DNA of 64,000 bases from Petrosia ficiformis. Taxonomy: Eukaryota; Porifera; Demospongiae; Haplosclerida; Petrosiidae. How positions within the stretch are numbered: the first letter of the stretch is position 1; every line of letters begins with the position of its first letter. The notes below the pieces were generated by a model. That model searched no databases. It was not told the origin of the DNA and was given only the letters and a program-made list of their open reading frames with translations. This document shows positions 27,001-40,272 of this stretch, one piece after another. The stretch is taken from the NCBI GenBank assembly GCA_947044365.1, contig OX345636.1, positions 42,105,537 through 42,169,536 of the forward strand, written 5' to 3'. A program made the translations under genes and the position numbers.

Positions 27001-30000
27001 AGATCCAAGGGAAGTGTGCTGAAACATTGTTTTCGTGCTCATTGTTGATTATTAGCAGATAATCAGTCTAAGAGTTGTTAAGTTTTTTTTCTTCATTATA
27101 TTATAATGGATATGATACAACTGGTATGAAAGAAGAGGTCCGTCGTCTTCTTAAGGAGGTAAAAGACCCAAGGGAAATGTGCTGAAACATTGTTTTCGTG
27201 CTCTTTGTTGATTATTAGCAGATAATCAGTCTAAGAGTTGTTAAGTTTTTTTTTTCATTATACTATAATGGATATGATACTACTGGTATAAAAGAAGAGG
27301 TCCTTCATCTTCTGAAGGAAGTAAAAGACCCAAGGGAAGTGTGCTGAAACATTGTTTTCATGCTCTTTGTTGATATCAGAGAGGGTTTATTTAATCGAGA
27401 AGATGCATAAGAGTTGTTATGTTTTTTTTATATACTATAATGGATATGATACTACTGATTAAAAGAAAAGAACCGTCGTCTTCTGAAGGAGGTAAAAGAT
27501 CCAAGGGAAGTGTGCTGAAACATTGTTTTCGTGCTCTTTGTTGATTATTAGCAGATAATCAGTCTAAGAGTTGTTAAGTTTTTTTTTTCATTATACTATA
27601 ATGGATATGATACTACTGGTATAAAAGAAGAGGTCCTTCATCTTCTGAAGGAAGTAAAAGACCCAAGGGAAGTGTGCTGAAACATTGTTTTCATGCTCTT
27701 TGTTGATATCAGAGAGGGTTTATTTAATCGAGAAGATGCATAAGAGTTGTTATGTTTTTTTATATACTATAATGGATATGATACTACTGATTAAAAGAAA
27801 AGAACCGTCGTCTTCTGAAGGAGGTAAAAGATCCAAGGGAAGTGTGCTGAAACATTGTTTTCGTGCTCATTGTTGATTATTAGCAGATAATCAGTCTAAG
27901 AGTTGTTAAGTTTTTTTTCTTCATTATATTATAATGGATATGATACAACTGGTATGAAAGAAGAGGTCCGTCGTCTTCTTAAGGAGGTAAAAGACCCAAG
28001 GGAAATGTGCTGAAACATTGTTTTCGTGCTCTTTGTTGATTATTAGCAGATAATCAGTCTAAGAGTTGTTAAGTTTTTTTTTTCATTATACTATAATCGA
28101 TATGATACTACTGGTATAAAAGAAGAGGTCCTTCATCTTCTGAAGGAAGTAAAAGACCCAAGGGAAGTGTGCTGAAACATTGTTTTCATGCTCTTTGTTG
28201 ATATCAGAGAGGGTTTATTTAATCGAGAAGATGCATAAGAGTTGTTATGTTTTTTTATATACTATAATGGATATGATACTACTGATTAAAAGAAAAGAAC
28301 CGTCGTCTTCTGAAGGAGGTAAAAGACCCAAGGGAAGTGTGCTGAAAAGTTTTTTCATGCTCTTTGTTGATTATTAGCAGATAATCAGTCTAAGAGATAT
28401 GATACTACTAGTATAAAAGAAGAGGTCCTTCGTCTCCTAAAGGAGGTAAAAGACCCAATAAAAGTGAGCTGAAACATGTTTTCATGCTCTTTGTTGATTA
28501 TTAGCAGATAATCAGTCTAAGAGTTGTTAAGTTTTTTTTTTCATTATACTATAATAGATATGATACTACTGGTATAAAAGAAGAGGTTCTTCGTTTTCTG
28601 AAGGAGGTAAAAGACCCAATTGAAGTATGCTGAAACACTGTTTTCATGCTCCACTCTACTGTGAAAGATACACAAGGTACATGTATACATGTATACATGT
28701 TTGAACTACATGTATATTGTGATCAATAGCAATTCATTTATTGTGTGTATTCACAGGGGTTGCCACTAAATATAAGTTAAAGAAGAGATTGTTACTTGTG
28801 ACCTTGATAAAGTAAAGAACGAAGATGAAAAGCTCACCACCTAAGAGAAAAAAAAAACTCTGCTAACTGAAAATAAACATTGTGAGCTCATACCAAATCT
28901 ACTGTTCCATATCTTCACAAAGGCCGATCCAGAAAGAGAAAGTTGGATGGGCTGAAATAAAAGTGTGCTTGTGACATTCTCTGCTCATTAATTATTCATG
29001 AGGGGTGTGGTCATTTCCTGCAATGTATACATACGTATTCTACTGAGCAGCTACGAGACCATACGAAGTCTAAACCCGAGTTCTTTCTAGTTTCTTCTTT
29101 ATACATGTAGTTAAAATATTATAAACAACTAAAACAAGTCTCTTGCTTCCTCTGGTAGCTCAGTGGACAATTGAGATGACTCCAAATAGAGATGTTTTGC
29201 ACTTCAAGGAACGTGGAATAATAGTCTCTATTAAAAGCAAGAAGTCAACCATGAGTGGAGATGAACATGTTGATATTATCCTGAATAGTGTTCTACATGT
29301 ACCTCTATACAGTGAAATGGAAATTATGGGAGCTATTCCAAGATATGCGGCTGGAAAAACCTGGATTGTAGAAGTGGAAAAGGGAAGTCGAAATGCAGCC
29401 ATGATTGCCAGTGCTATTGTTGAACCACTTGATAAGCAAGTTCCTGTACGATTACTTAATCTACGAGAGGACCCCATTAGAATCTCAAAAGGAAAGAAAA
29501 TAGCAAGTATGGAACTCCCGATTGAGGCTGTAATAACTGAAAAGTCAGAGAAAGTACTGCAGGTCACAGACTCTCAACGCCAAAACTTATGGGAACTAAT
29601 CAATAAATCAAGAGAAAGGCTAAACCCAGAAGAGCAAGAGGAACTTTATACTCTTCTTCTACAATACCACGATCTTTTTGCAAAAGAGCCTAATGACTTT
29701 GGGAGAACAGACAAGATTACACACAAGTTTGACACTGGAGAGTCTCCACCAATACATCAATCTTTACGCAGGATCCCACCTTTTCAGAGAAATCAGGCGA
29801 AGAAATTGCTTGATGGAATGATCAAAAAAAGATGTCATTCAGCGGTCAAATAGTCCATGGGCATCGCCAATAGTTCTGGTTCAAAAGAAGGATGGGACTA
29901 TATGATTCTGTGTTGGCTATCGAAAAGTCAACGCTGTGACAAGAAAGGATGCCTACCCCTTACCTAGGATAGACGATACTTTAGATACCTTAGCTGGTTC

Positions 30001-33000
30001 CAAATGGTTCAGTACTTTGGACTTGATAAGTGGATACTGGCAGGTGGAAGTAAACAAGAATGATTGAGAAAAGACAGCATTCTGTACTCCTGATGGCTTA
30101 TTCGAGTTCAATGTCATGCCTTATCGCCTGTGTAATGCCCCAGCCACATTCCAAAGATTGATAGACATGGTATTAGCAGGACTACAATGAACGAATTGTC
30201 TAGTATATTTGGATGATGTCATTGTTATTGGGAAAACATTCAAAGAACACCTATCGAACCTCAATGCAGTCTTCAAACGTCTGAGAGAAGCCGGACTCAT
30301 TTGGGAGAAGAGAAGATGTTGCACAAACTTAAAGAAAGGTTTTACTTGCCAGGTATGCAAGAAGATGTAAGAAATTGGTGTAAAACTTGAGAAAGATGTG
30401 CAACTAGGAAAGCAACTTCCAATAAAAATCATGCTTCATTACAGACCATAAAAACAGGTTACCCCATGCAAGTAGTCGCAGTTGACATACTTGGACCACT
30501 ACCAGAAAGTGAATCAGGAAATTCTTACATATTGGTTGCTGGCGACTATTTTACAAAGTGGATGGAGGCATATCCAATACCCAAACAGGAAGCAATAGCT
30601 ATTGCTAAGGTATTGGTTGATGAGATGTTCTGTAGATTCTCACCACCTGAACAGTTACATTCTGACCAAGGTCGTCAGTTTGAGTCATCGATAATGAAAG
30701 AAGTTTGTGAGATCCTAGGAATAAGGAAGAGTAGGACTTCTCCCTACCATCCACAATGTGATGGACTTGTGGAAAGGTTTAATCGCACTTTGTTAAGCAT
30801 GTTGGCTACGACAACAAAAAATCATCCTTTCAACTGGGAGAACCAGATTCGCAAAGTATGTATGTCTTATAACACGAGTATTTAGTCATCAACTGGATAT
30901 ACCCCTTTTTTTCTTATGTATGTTTGCTAGGCCAGGCTGCCAATCGACCTACTGTATGGAACAGGAGAGAGTAAGGAAGTCTCTACTACTAAATGCAATT
31001 CAACTTAAGAAAATGTTAAATGAGGCATATTCCCTGGCCCGAGAAAATTGGCTACTAGTCATGAGTGCCAAAAAGACTATTATGACAAGCGTAAACATGG
31101 TCGACCATTCAAGGAAGGTGACTTAGTTTGGCTACATTTGCCTGTTGTTCCTAGAGGACAGTCTAAAAAACTACACCATCCCTGGACGGGCCCATTCCAA
31201 GTTGTGAAACAACTCTCTCAATGTTATTACAAAATTAATGATGCTCAGAGGAAGGGAAAGGACCACCAGAACCACGTTAACCAAGGAGAGAGAGAAATGC
31301 TCCAGATCGTTATGGACCTACCATTACTCAATAATCATACACAAATTCTTATGAGAAGGAGAGCAATGTAATGAGTGTCTCAGGAACCATTTATATTTGT
31401 AATGTATCTTGCATTGACTAATTGTTACTTAAGTGTTACAGATAGTTATTGTGTTAATAGGTACTAATACTACCAAGGTTTCTCTAGAGACCTAACATGT
31501 TGTGTAAATTGAGTTACTTATCTTATTTGTTATGTACTAATTTATAGTTTCCTTTTTTTGTTCTGTACCCTATATAAGCTGTGTTGCATTTTTCTTAAAG
31601 AGAGTTTTTTTTATGTTGTACTAGTATATTATCAAGGAGCTATAGACTTTCAGGCGGGTTACACTTATAATCAAATAAATTCTGTTTGTCGATCTTAGAA
31701 ACTACAAATTACAATAATGACAAAAATATTGAGAAGAATATTCACTGCATGATCCTGAATTTTAGATTAAAGAATGAAACTTGGTGATAGTAAGTGCTAC
31801 CACCAACTGCAAAAGACCCTGCAGCCTATATCCATGTCCACCATGCCCGCCACCCAGGTTGCCTGTTCAATTACCTGAACTTTAGCTTCTTTTTACCAAA
31901 GTGGCACAGGGTATCAGTCTGGGGACCTGCTGCTTCTTTGCAAAGGGGCAGGTCCCAGACTAGAGTGCATGTGGTACATGTGTGTATATAGTCATATACC
32001 TGTACCTTCCATGATTTCAAAAGTATCTGAAATATCATCTTTTAAATCATGGAAAGCCATGAGATGAAAGATATCACCTCGAGTTTATTCAATGAACACC
32101 AGGACCCCACTGTATATTGTGCAGGAAGTTATATATATATATATATATTACACAGGAAAAGGGAATCTCTACATTACACAGGATGTGGTAAATAGATTAA
32201 AGGATAAAAAGAAAGACACAAAATTATTGTAGATCTGATTCAAATTAGGTTGTGGATACAGAGTGCTGAATAGTGACAACAGCAGTACCAACAGAACAGT
32301 CATAGGTGGTGGAAGATTTAAAAATTTCAGGTGCCATGCCCACTTTTAGTGGGCCACACACACTTTCTTGCTAATTACTGCATGTGACAGCTGATGGAGT
32401 CTGATGATGCTGTGCTAAAGAAAAATGCTAGAATTAGTTCAGACAAGAACAGTTTTCGTTTTGACTTCTGTGGTTTTAGTAAATAAACAAGACTTAGACA
32501 CAAATGAGGAAATTTAGAAGTAGTTCATAAATCGATTTTTGGTATGGCTTAGCCTCAGTAATTTTGATACAACTCTAGATGTACTGGACATACTATTGAA
32601 ACTCCAAAGTTTAAATAATCAAATGCCACAACATACATGTACATGTATAATTTGTATAATATTATACATGTAGCTGAATTGTCCTGTGTGTGGAAACATT
32701 CCTGTGGTGGAAGATCAACTAATGGAAGTACATGTACATGTACACATGTACATAGAGCATACATGTACATCAAAGATCTTTAACCCACCATTCCCGGTTC
32801 TCAAGACTGGGCATTCAGTGTTCAACTTTTCCTTATTTTTCTAAGCCATTGTGGCTAAGTCATTGTGGCTGATTATTTTCTAAGCTATTGTGGCTGTTCA
32901 TTTTCTAAGTCATTGTGGCTGATTATTTTCTAAGCTATTGTGGCTGTTCATTTTCTAAGTCATTGTGGCTGTTCATTTTCTAAGTCATTGTGGCTGTTTA

Positions 33001-36000
33001 TTTTCTAAGCCATTGTGGCTGATTATTTTTCTAAGCTGCTCTATTGTTTAATGAACCCATTGTGGCTGCTTGTTTGTTTGTTGAGTGTGTTTGTCTACGC
33101 CTATTGCTAGCATGCTAGATACATGAATTTTCATGTACATGTATCTAGCCTAGCCACCAACTTGGGATTTTTCTATTCCCTTGCCAATAATCACTCAACA
33201 TCCAATGTCACTGATATACATTTTAATGATGGAGATGGGATTAATGATGATGCAATAAGTAATAATATTTCGTACAAAGTGCTGTTAGTAAGAACCATTA
33301 TAGTCCTCTGGAATTCATTTTAAAAGATTCCACAGTACATGTACATGTATATAAAGTTATTATACATACATGTATATACATGTACATTGTACAACATTGT
33401 ACATGTGCATTATGCAGTGTTCTCCCCAGGCCATTTAAGCATATCGGGCCGCTACCCCTTAGCTTTTATAAAGATCAGTCGATATGCTGATTTTATAATT
33501 TTTTTAAAAATGTTAAAATAAAATTTTTTTTCAAGTTATTAATAAATCATTTTTATACGCCATGTGAACATCAAGTGTGTCAACCGCAACTTTGTGTCGA
33601 GTAGTCGGAGGCAGTATAGGAGAAAGCTCTCATATATGATGAAGTGCTCCACCAGGTCCACTGCTAGCCGTAGAAGTAAGCGAAGAAAATCTGGAGTAGA
33701 CTCAAATTGGAAAAAGGATTTTCCTTGGCTTATCGAATTGGACAATGATGAGATGAAGTGTGACTTATGTTGTAAACACAGCTGTCAACCTCAGATGACT
33801 GGTGTTAGTAAAGCAGTCTGGGTGGATTTGCCCTGTACAACGATTACTCAGTAGAGTTTGGTAAAGCACAGTAAAAGCGTGTCGCATATTAAAGCTGTAA
33901 AAATGGAGGCTGACCTTAGCTCTGCTCAAACGAATAGTGGGATAACTATGGCATTCCAGCGAGTAGTGTCTGCACAGAGGAAGGCATCTATAGGAACATT
34001 AAAGTGTATGTATTTTTTAGTTAAAAGAGAAGTAAGTAGTACATACTACCAACTTTGTGCCTCTCTTGGAGCTTGGCAAGACTCTTGGTGACAGTAAGCC
34101 TAGAAAAGGAAGCAGAAGAGCATCATAATGCTGAAGCATTAGGGCTAGCTTCTTTTATCAAAAAGTACATGTACAAATTCATTGCAGCTCTTTACATGTT
34201 TTCAGATGTATTGCCACCATTAGCTAGTCTCTGTCGTGCATTTCAAAAGCATGATGTTGATTTCACCATAGTGAAGCCATTAGTTGTGGGAACAAAGTCT
34301 GCTGTTGATACATTCCTGACAGCACCAGGGGAGTTTTTTAATAGTTTACCAACTGTGCTGTTAGAGCTTGAAGAGTAAAGCAACCATCTGATGCCATGGT
34401 TACTGAATTTAAAAGTAGTATATATGACAAATACTTATGCACTCTTTCACGTCACATTACTCAACGGTTTCCTGATATCAATTTAATAGAAGGATTTGAA
34501 ATATTCAACCCAAATGGAATTCCACAGGAGCTCGCACTTCAGCCCAGTTATGGGAGTGATTCTTTGGACACCCTTATTTCTCATTGCAGTCCACACCATG
34601 TTGCGCATGCAGAGAGTACCAAAGAAGAACTCAAAATCTTCAATAGTGTGATTGCTGCAAACTCTACATTAAAGCAACTGACAACACGACAACTCATGAC
34701 CCATATTCTGAAAACAGAAGAGATGAATACGATGTTTCCTAATTTAGCCAAGTTGGGAAGTATTTTGGGAAGTATTGGTCTTTTATTACCAATGTCCACT
34801 GTAGATTGTGAATGTGGATTTTCAGCTCTTACTCATGTGAAAACAGATTTGAGAAACAGGCTTTCTAATAACATACTCAATTCTCTTTTAACAATCTCCA
34901 TTGAAGGGCCTCCTTCATCAAAGTTTCCATATGATGATGCATGTAATTTATGGACAGGAATGAGGAACAGACGAATAGATGTCACAAAACGAACTACACT
35001 CACATTTTTCATTTGTTTTCGGAATTTTATTACTTCAAATTCAATATAATTATACTGATTAATACAATTGACTATACAGATTATACAAACATAATTGTAT
35101 ATACACTTACATGTGTTGTAAATAATTAGGCTTTTCCCTGGTTATCTAAAAACCCCTCTTTGCTTCAAGATAAGTAGGAGAAGCCACTAGTAGGTGTGGC
35201 CATGTGCAAAGTGGGCATAGTTTTACCAAAAATTTTCTTGCTCGCTACGCACGCAACATTTAATTAATACCCATATGCCTTCCTAAAATCCTGGGGAGAA
35301 CCCTGGCATACTGTACATATTAACCCATGGATAGTAATTACAAGGACCTGTGCTTATAAAAAGTACATGTACATGTAAGTTGTTTATTTGTTATGTTTCA
35401 CACACAACAGAAGGTACATGTATTTCCTAACAAACATCATACTAACCATTGCTATTCTCAGCAGCAACAAAAGCTAGTCCCAATACTCCATCATCAAAAT
35501 CACGATATGTGAACCGATAAGACAGACAAAAATCTCCCCAGTCTTCTGCAGAATGTAGATTAAGGAATGATTCCACACCTAAGAAGTTATTAGAGAATGG
35601 GTCCTCTGATGGTGGAGACTCTGTCTCTATTTCCAATTGAAAGATACTGAATTGTATTCCATCGCTTTCACCATCCTCATCAAAATCTTGACGCTCAAAA
35701 TTAGCACTTCCCTAAAATTTCATATACAAATACATACAGACACATGTACATGTACATGTAGATTGATGTTTACATGTACATGTACATGTAGATTGATGTT
35801 TACATGTACATGTAGATTGATGTTTACATGTACATGTAGATTGATGTTTACATGTACATGTAGATTGATGTTTACATGTACATGTAGATTGATGTTTACA
35901 TGTACATGTACATGTAGATTGATGTTTACATGTACATGTAGATTGATGTTTACATGTACATGTAGATTGATGTTTACATGTACATGTAGATTGATGTTTA

Positions 36001-38427
36001 CATGTACATGTAGATTGATGTTTACATGTACATGTACATGTAGATTGATGTTTACATGTACATGTAGATTGATGTTTACATGTACATGTACATGTAGATT
36101 GATGTTTACATGTACATGTAGATTGATGTTTACATGTACATGTACATGTAGATTGATGTTTACATGTACATGTACATGTAGATTGATGTTTACATGTACA
36201 TGTAGATTGATGTTTACATGTACATGTAGATTGATGTTTACATGTACATGTACATGTAGATTGATGTTTACATGTACATGTAGATTGATGTTTACATGTA
36301 CATGTAGATTGATGTTTACATGTACATGTAGATTGATGTTTACATGTACATGTACATGTAGATTGATGTTTACATGTACATGTAGATTGATGTTTACATG
36401 TACATGTAGATTGATGTTTACATGTACATGTACATGTAGATTGATGTTTACATGTACATGTACATGTAGATTGATGTTTACATGTACATGTAGATTGATG
36501 TTTACATGTACATGTACATGTAGATTGATGTTTACATGTACATGTACATGTAGATTGATGTTTACATGTACATGTAGATTGATGTTTACATGTACATGTA
36601 GATTGATGTTTACATGTACATGTAGATTGATGTTTACATGTACATGTAGATTGATGTTTACATGTACATGTACATGTAGATTGATGTTTACATGTACATG
36701 TACATGTAGATTGATGTTTACATGTACATGTACATGTAGATTGATGTTTACATGTACATGTAGATTGATGTTTACATGTACATGTAGATTGATGTTTACA
36801 TGTACATGTACATGTAGATTGATGTTTACATGTACATGTACATGTAGATTGATGTTTACATGTACATGTAGATTGATGTTTACATGTACATGTAGATTGA
36901 TGTTTACATGTACATGTAGATTGATGTTTACATGTACATGTACATGTAGATTGATGTTTACATGTACATGTAGATTGATGTTTACATGTACATGTACATG
37001 TAGATTGATGTTTACATGTACATGTACATGTAGATTGATGTTTACATGTACATGTAGATTGATGGGGTCAATTGCAATGCAATATAATATATTACTATTA
37101 CTGTACTTTAGAAATCAGTAAACTATTACTATTACCACCTAAGTCAGTGTCACTGTTGTGGATTACTATACCATCGAGGTGTCTTTGAAATTCTTTCATG
37201 TTTTAAACTAAATGACCCCTGCATTTAATGTTCATGAGTTTCTCAAAAACAGAATCAGTAAATCTGCACCTTTCTGGCCAAAACATTTTCCTTTCATTAC
37301 TACCCCGATTACTCAAGATCAATTACAATTATTATCTCAACATTGAGATTGTACATGTACATGTATATTACTATTACTAATACTATTTAGTATTACTTGA
37401 CTGTATATTACTATTACTATTACTATTACCTCAGTTTCTAAGTTAGCTATTACTATTCCTATTATCATTATCTATTATTATTATATACCCCATGTCTAAG
37501 TCATGCAATATACTATAATTACTACACATCTCTACATGTACATGTAGTTCAATATACATGTACATGTACAAGTATAAACATGTACACAATAGCATGCTAA
37601 ATATTGGAGAGCATATGTACACGTATATGTATTATTATCAAGAGTGAAAACTCCTCTGTTGCACCACTAGTAAATATTTGTTTCAAATACACATGTATAG
37701 GTAAGTACTGTTTGTTCATGTTCATGATGACCTCAAAGTTAGGATGTGATGAATTTGTATGTAATAGTTTAATGTCATAAGATTAATATACGATTATACT
37801 GTAACTCAATAATGAAGAAATGGATTGAAATTTGACATACACATGTACACACAAAAAAGAATAATTATATGAAAAATTTTAAAATGGTACAGATTGTTGG
37901 TATTTTCAAAGGTCAAGATGAACATACTGTAAATAAACTTTAACTGTTTCTAGTACATGTGTATATACATGTACATGATATTATATGTTTTAAACTAAAT
38001 GACCCCTGCATTTAATGTTCATGAGTTTCTCAAAAACAGAATCAGTAAATCTGCACCTTTCTGGCCAAAACATTTTCCTTTCATTACTACCCCGATTACT
38101 CAAGATCAATTACAATTATTATCTCAACATTGAGATTGTACATGTACATGTATATTACTATTACTAATACTATTTAGAATTTGTATGTAATAGAATTTGT
38201 ATGTAATAGTTTAATGTCATAAGATTAATATACGATTATACTGTAACTCAATAATGAAGAAATGGATTGAAATTTGACATACACATGTACACACAAAAAA
38301 GAATAATTATATGAAAAATTTTAAAATGGTACAGATTGTTGGTATTTTCAAAGGTCAAGATGAACATACTGTAAATAAACTTTAACTGTTTCTAGTACAT
38401 GTGTATATACATGTACATGATATTATC

Positions 38428-38471
<44 letters not shown>

Positions 38472-40241
38472 GAGAAAGAAAGACACCTGAGGCAATGGAA
38501 AAATGAAAAATGAGAGTTGCCTCAGGTGGGATTCGAACCCACGACACGTACATGTACAGTGTTGTTTTAGTTAACAATAACTATAACTAAAAAATAATTT
38601 TAGTAAGGCATTGAGACTTTAGTTAATCAAACTATAACTAAGTTACAAGTCTACTGTAATACATGAAACCAAATTTTACAACTAACTAAAAGAACCAATA
38701 ATGGACACCTACATTGTATAGTTAGCTGAAACCCTTTTAGTGAGCCTAATATTATTACTATAACTGTTTTGAGAAAACTGTCATACTACAATGTACATGT
38801 GTACATGTACATGTATAACTATTACTGAAATTGTCAAACTAAAACAACAGTAATGTACACAGTAGTACATGTACACAGGGGTGTGGAAACATTGAGCCAA
38901 CTGCCGGACATTTTGGCCTATTTTTGCCACTCTTGTCCTGTTCCCTATATACTTTTTATACAGTTCAGTTTCATTTTACCGGACATTCACTAGATTTATC
39001 GGACAATGTCCTACATGACTGGCTGTTTCCACACCCCTGTGATGTACATGTACTACTGTGTACATTACTGTTGTCAATTCAATTCAATTCCCCAATCAAT
39101 GAAGATAGCTGAATAGCTATTGAAAGTTTGAACGTCTGGTTTATTTCAAGTAAATTGATTGGAGAATTGAATAAATCATGTCTACAGTTAATACACCCAA
39201 TCATTCAGGATTATATACATGTACTACTGTCATAATACATGTACAACTATTACTAAAATTGTCAAACTAAAACAACAGTAATGTACACAGTAGGTATACA
39301 AGTAGTACATGTAACTGATGGGTTTACAGTGTTTCCACCAAAGGGTGGTACCATGGAACTCCCCCACCCTTTTGTCTTACTCTCCCATCCTTTAGTTTCA
39401 AAGTTTATGCTGAAAAACATTGTTTTATAACACTGATTGAACATTGTTGACCAAACATCATGTATCACTGATGCACTCCACTGCCCTTAATATCATTTAT
39501 CATTTAATTAGCTTTACAATGATATATGATACATCCCAATCAAGCAAAAGATAAAGCTATAGTGAGGGATTAAACTACCAGTCATAAATCCTTCATTTTA
39601 ACAAAAACGCAATTTAATCATAAAAAGTAATGAATAACAATTTATTAGCTGTGGCTAGCGAAGCATAGAGATGACTCGAAACCTCTCTGAAGGTATGAGG
39701 GATACAATGTAGGTAAGATGTTAGTGAAGCATAGAGATGAATTGAAACCTCTCTGAAGGTATGAGTGGATATAGGTAAGAAGTCAGTGAAGCTTTTCATG
39801 CAGTAAAATTGTTATTGCCTGAGAAATCCATAACTGTCTATTTTCACTCATACATGTATCTCAAAATTAATAATTATCCCATAACCCTGGTTTTCACAAT
39901 TTCAGCCACGTATTTATCTTGGGGAAAACACTGGGTTTAATTAAAACAGACACTTAAGAAGTCTACTGTAATACATGTAAATAAATTTGTACAACTAATT
40001 ATTTAAAATGACAACTAAAACGACCACTAATGAACACTTCTAGTTAGCTAAAACCCTTTTAGTGAGCCTAATATTGTCATTAAAGGTCATTCACATTCAC
40101 CTTTTCCTCAGAAAAATATTCATAAGTTTAGTTTGGAGTAACCAACAATATTTTTACCTTCACTATTCTCATATAATTACCCTTCCTGTTCTTTTTATGG
40201 CCATTAGGTCCAACCCTATATATGCTTTCCATAGGGTTGAA

Positions 40242-40272
<31 letters not shown>

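Noticed and set aside
26022..28377. Four near-identical 63-65 codon frames starting [12 protein letters not shown]
   Set aside because: They cross monomer boundaries of the 166-bp satellite and contain T-run-derived residues. The frame that spans [12 protein letters not shown] is a better coding candidate and is reported separately.
29160..29567. 135-codon minus-strand frame
   Set aside because: Antisense shadow of the Ty3/gypsy pol remnant.
35637..37121. 494-codon open frame of Met-Phe-Thr-Cys-Thr-Cys-Arg-Leu repeats
   Set aside because: Pure translation of a 24/30-bp minisatellite. It also overlaps the ADAM10 exon 7 acceptor on the other strand.
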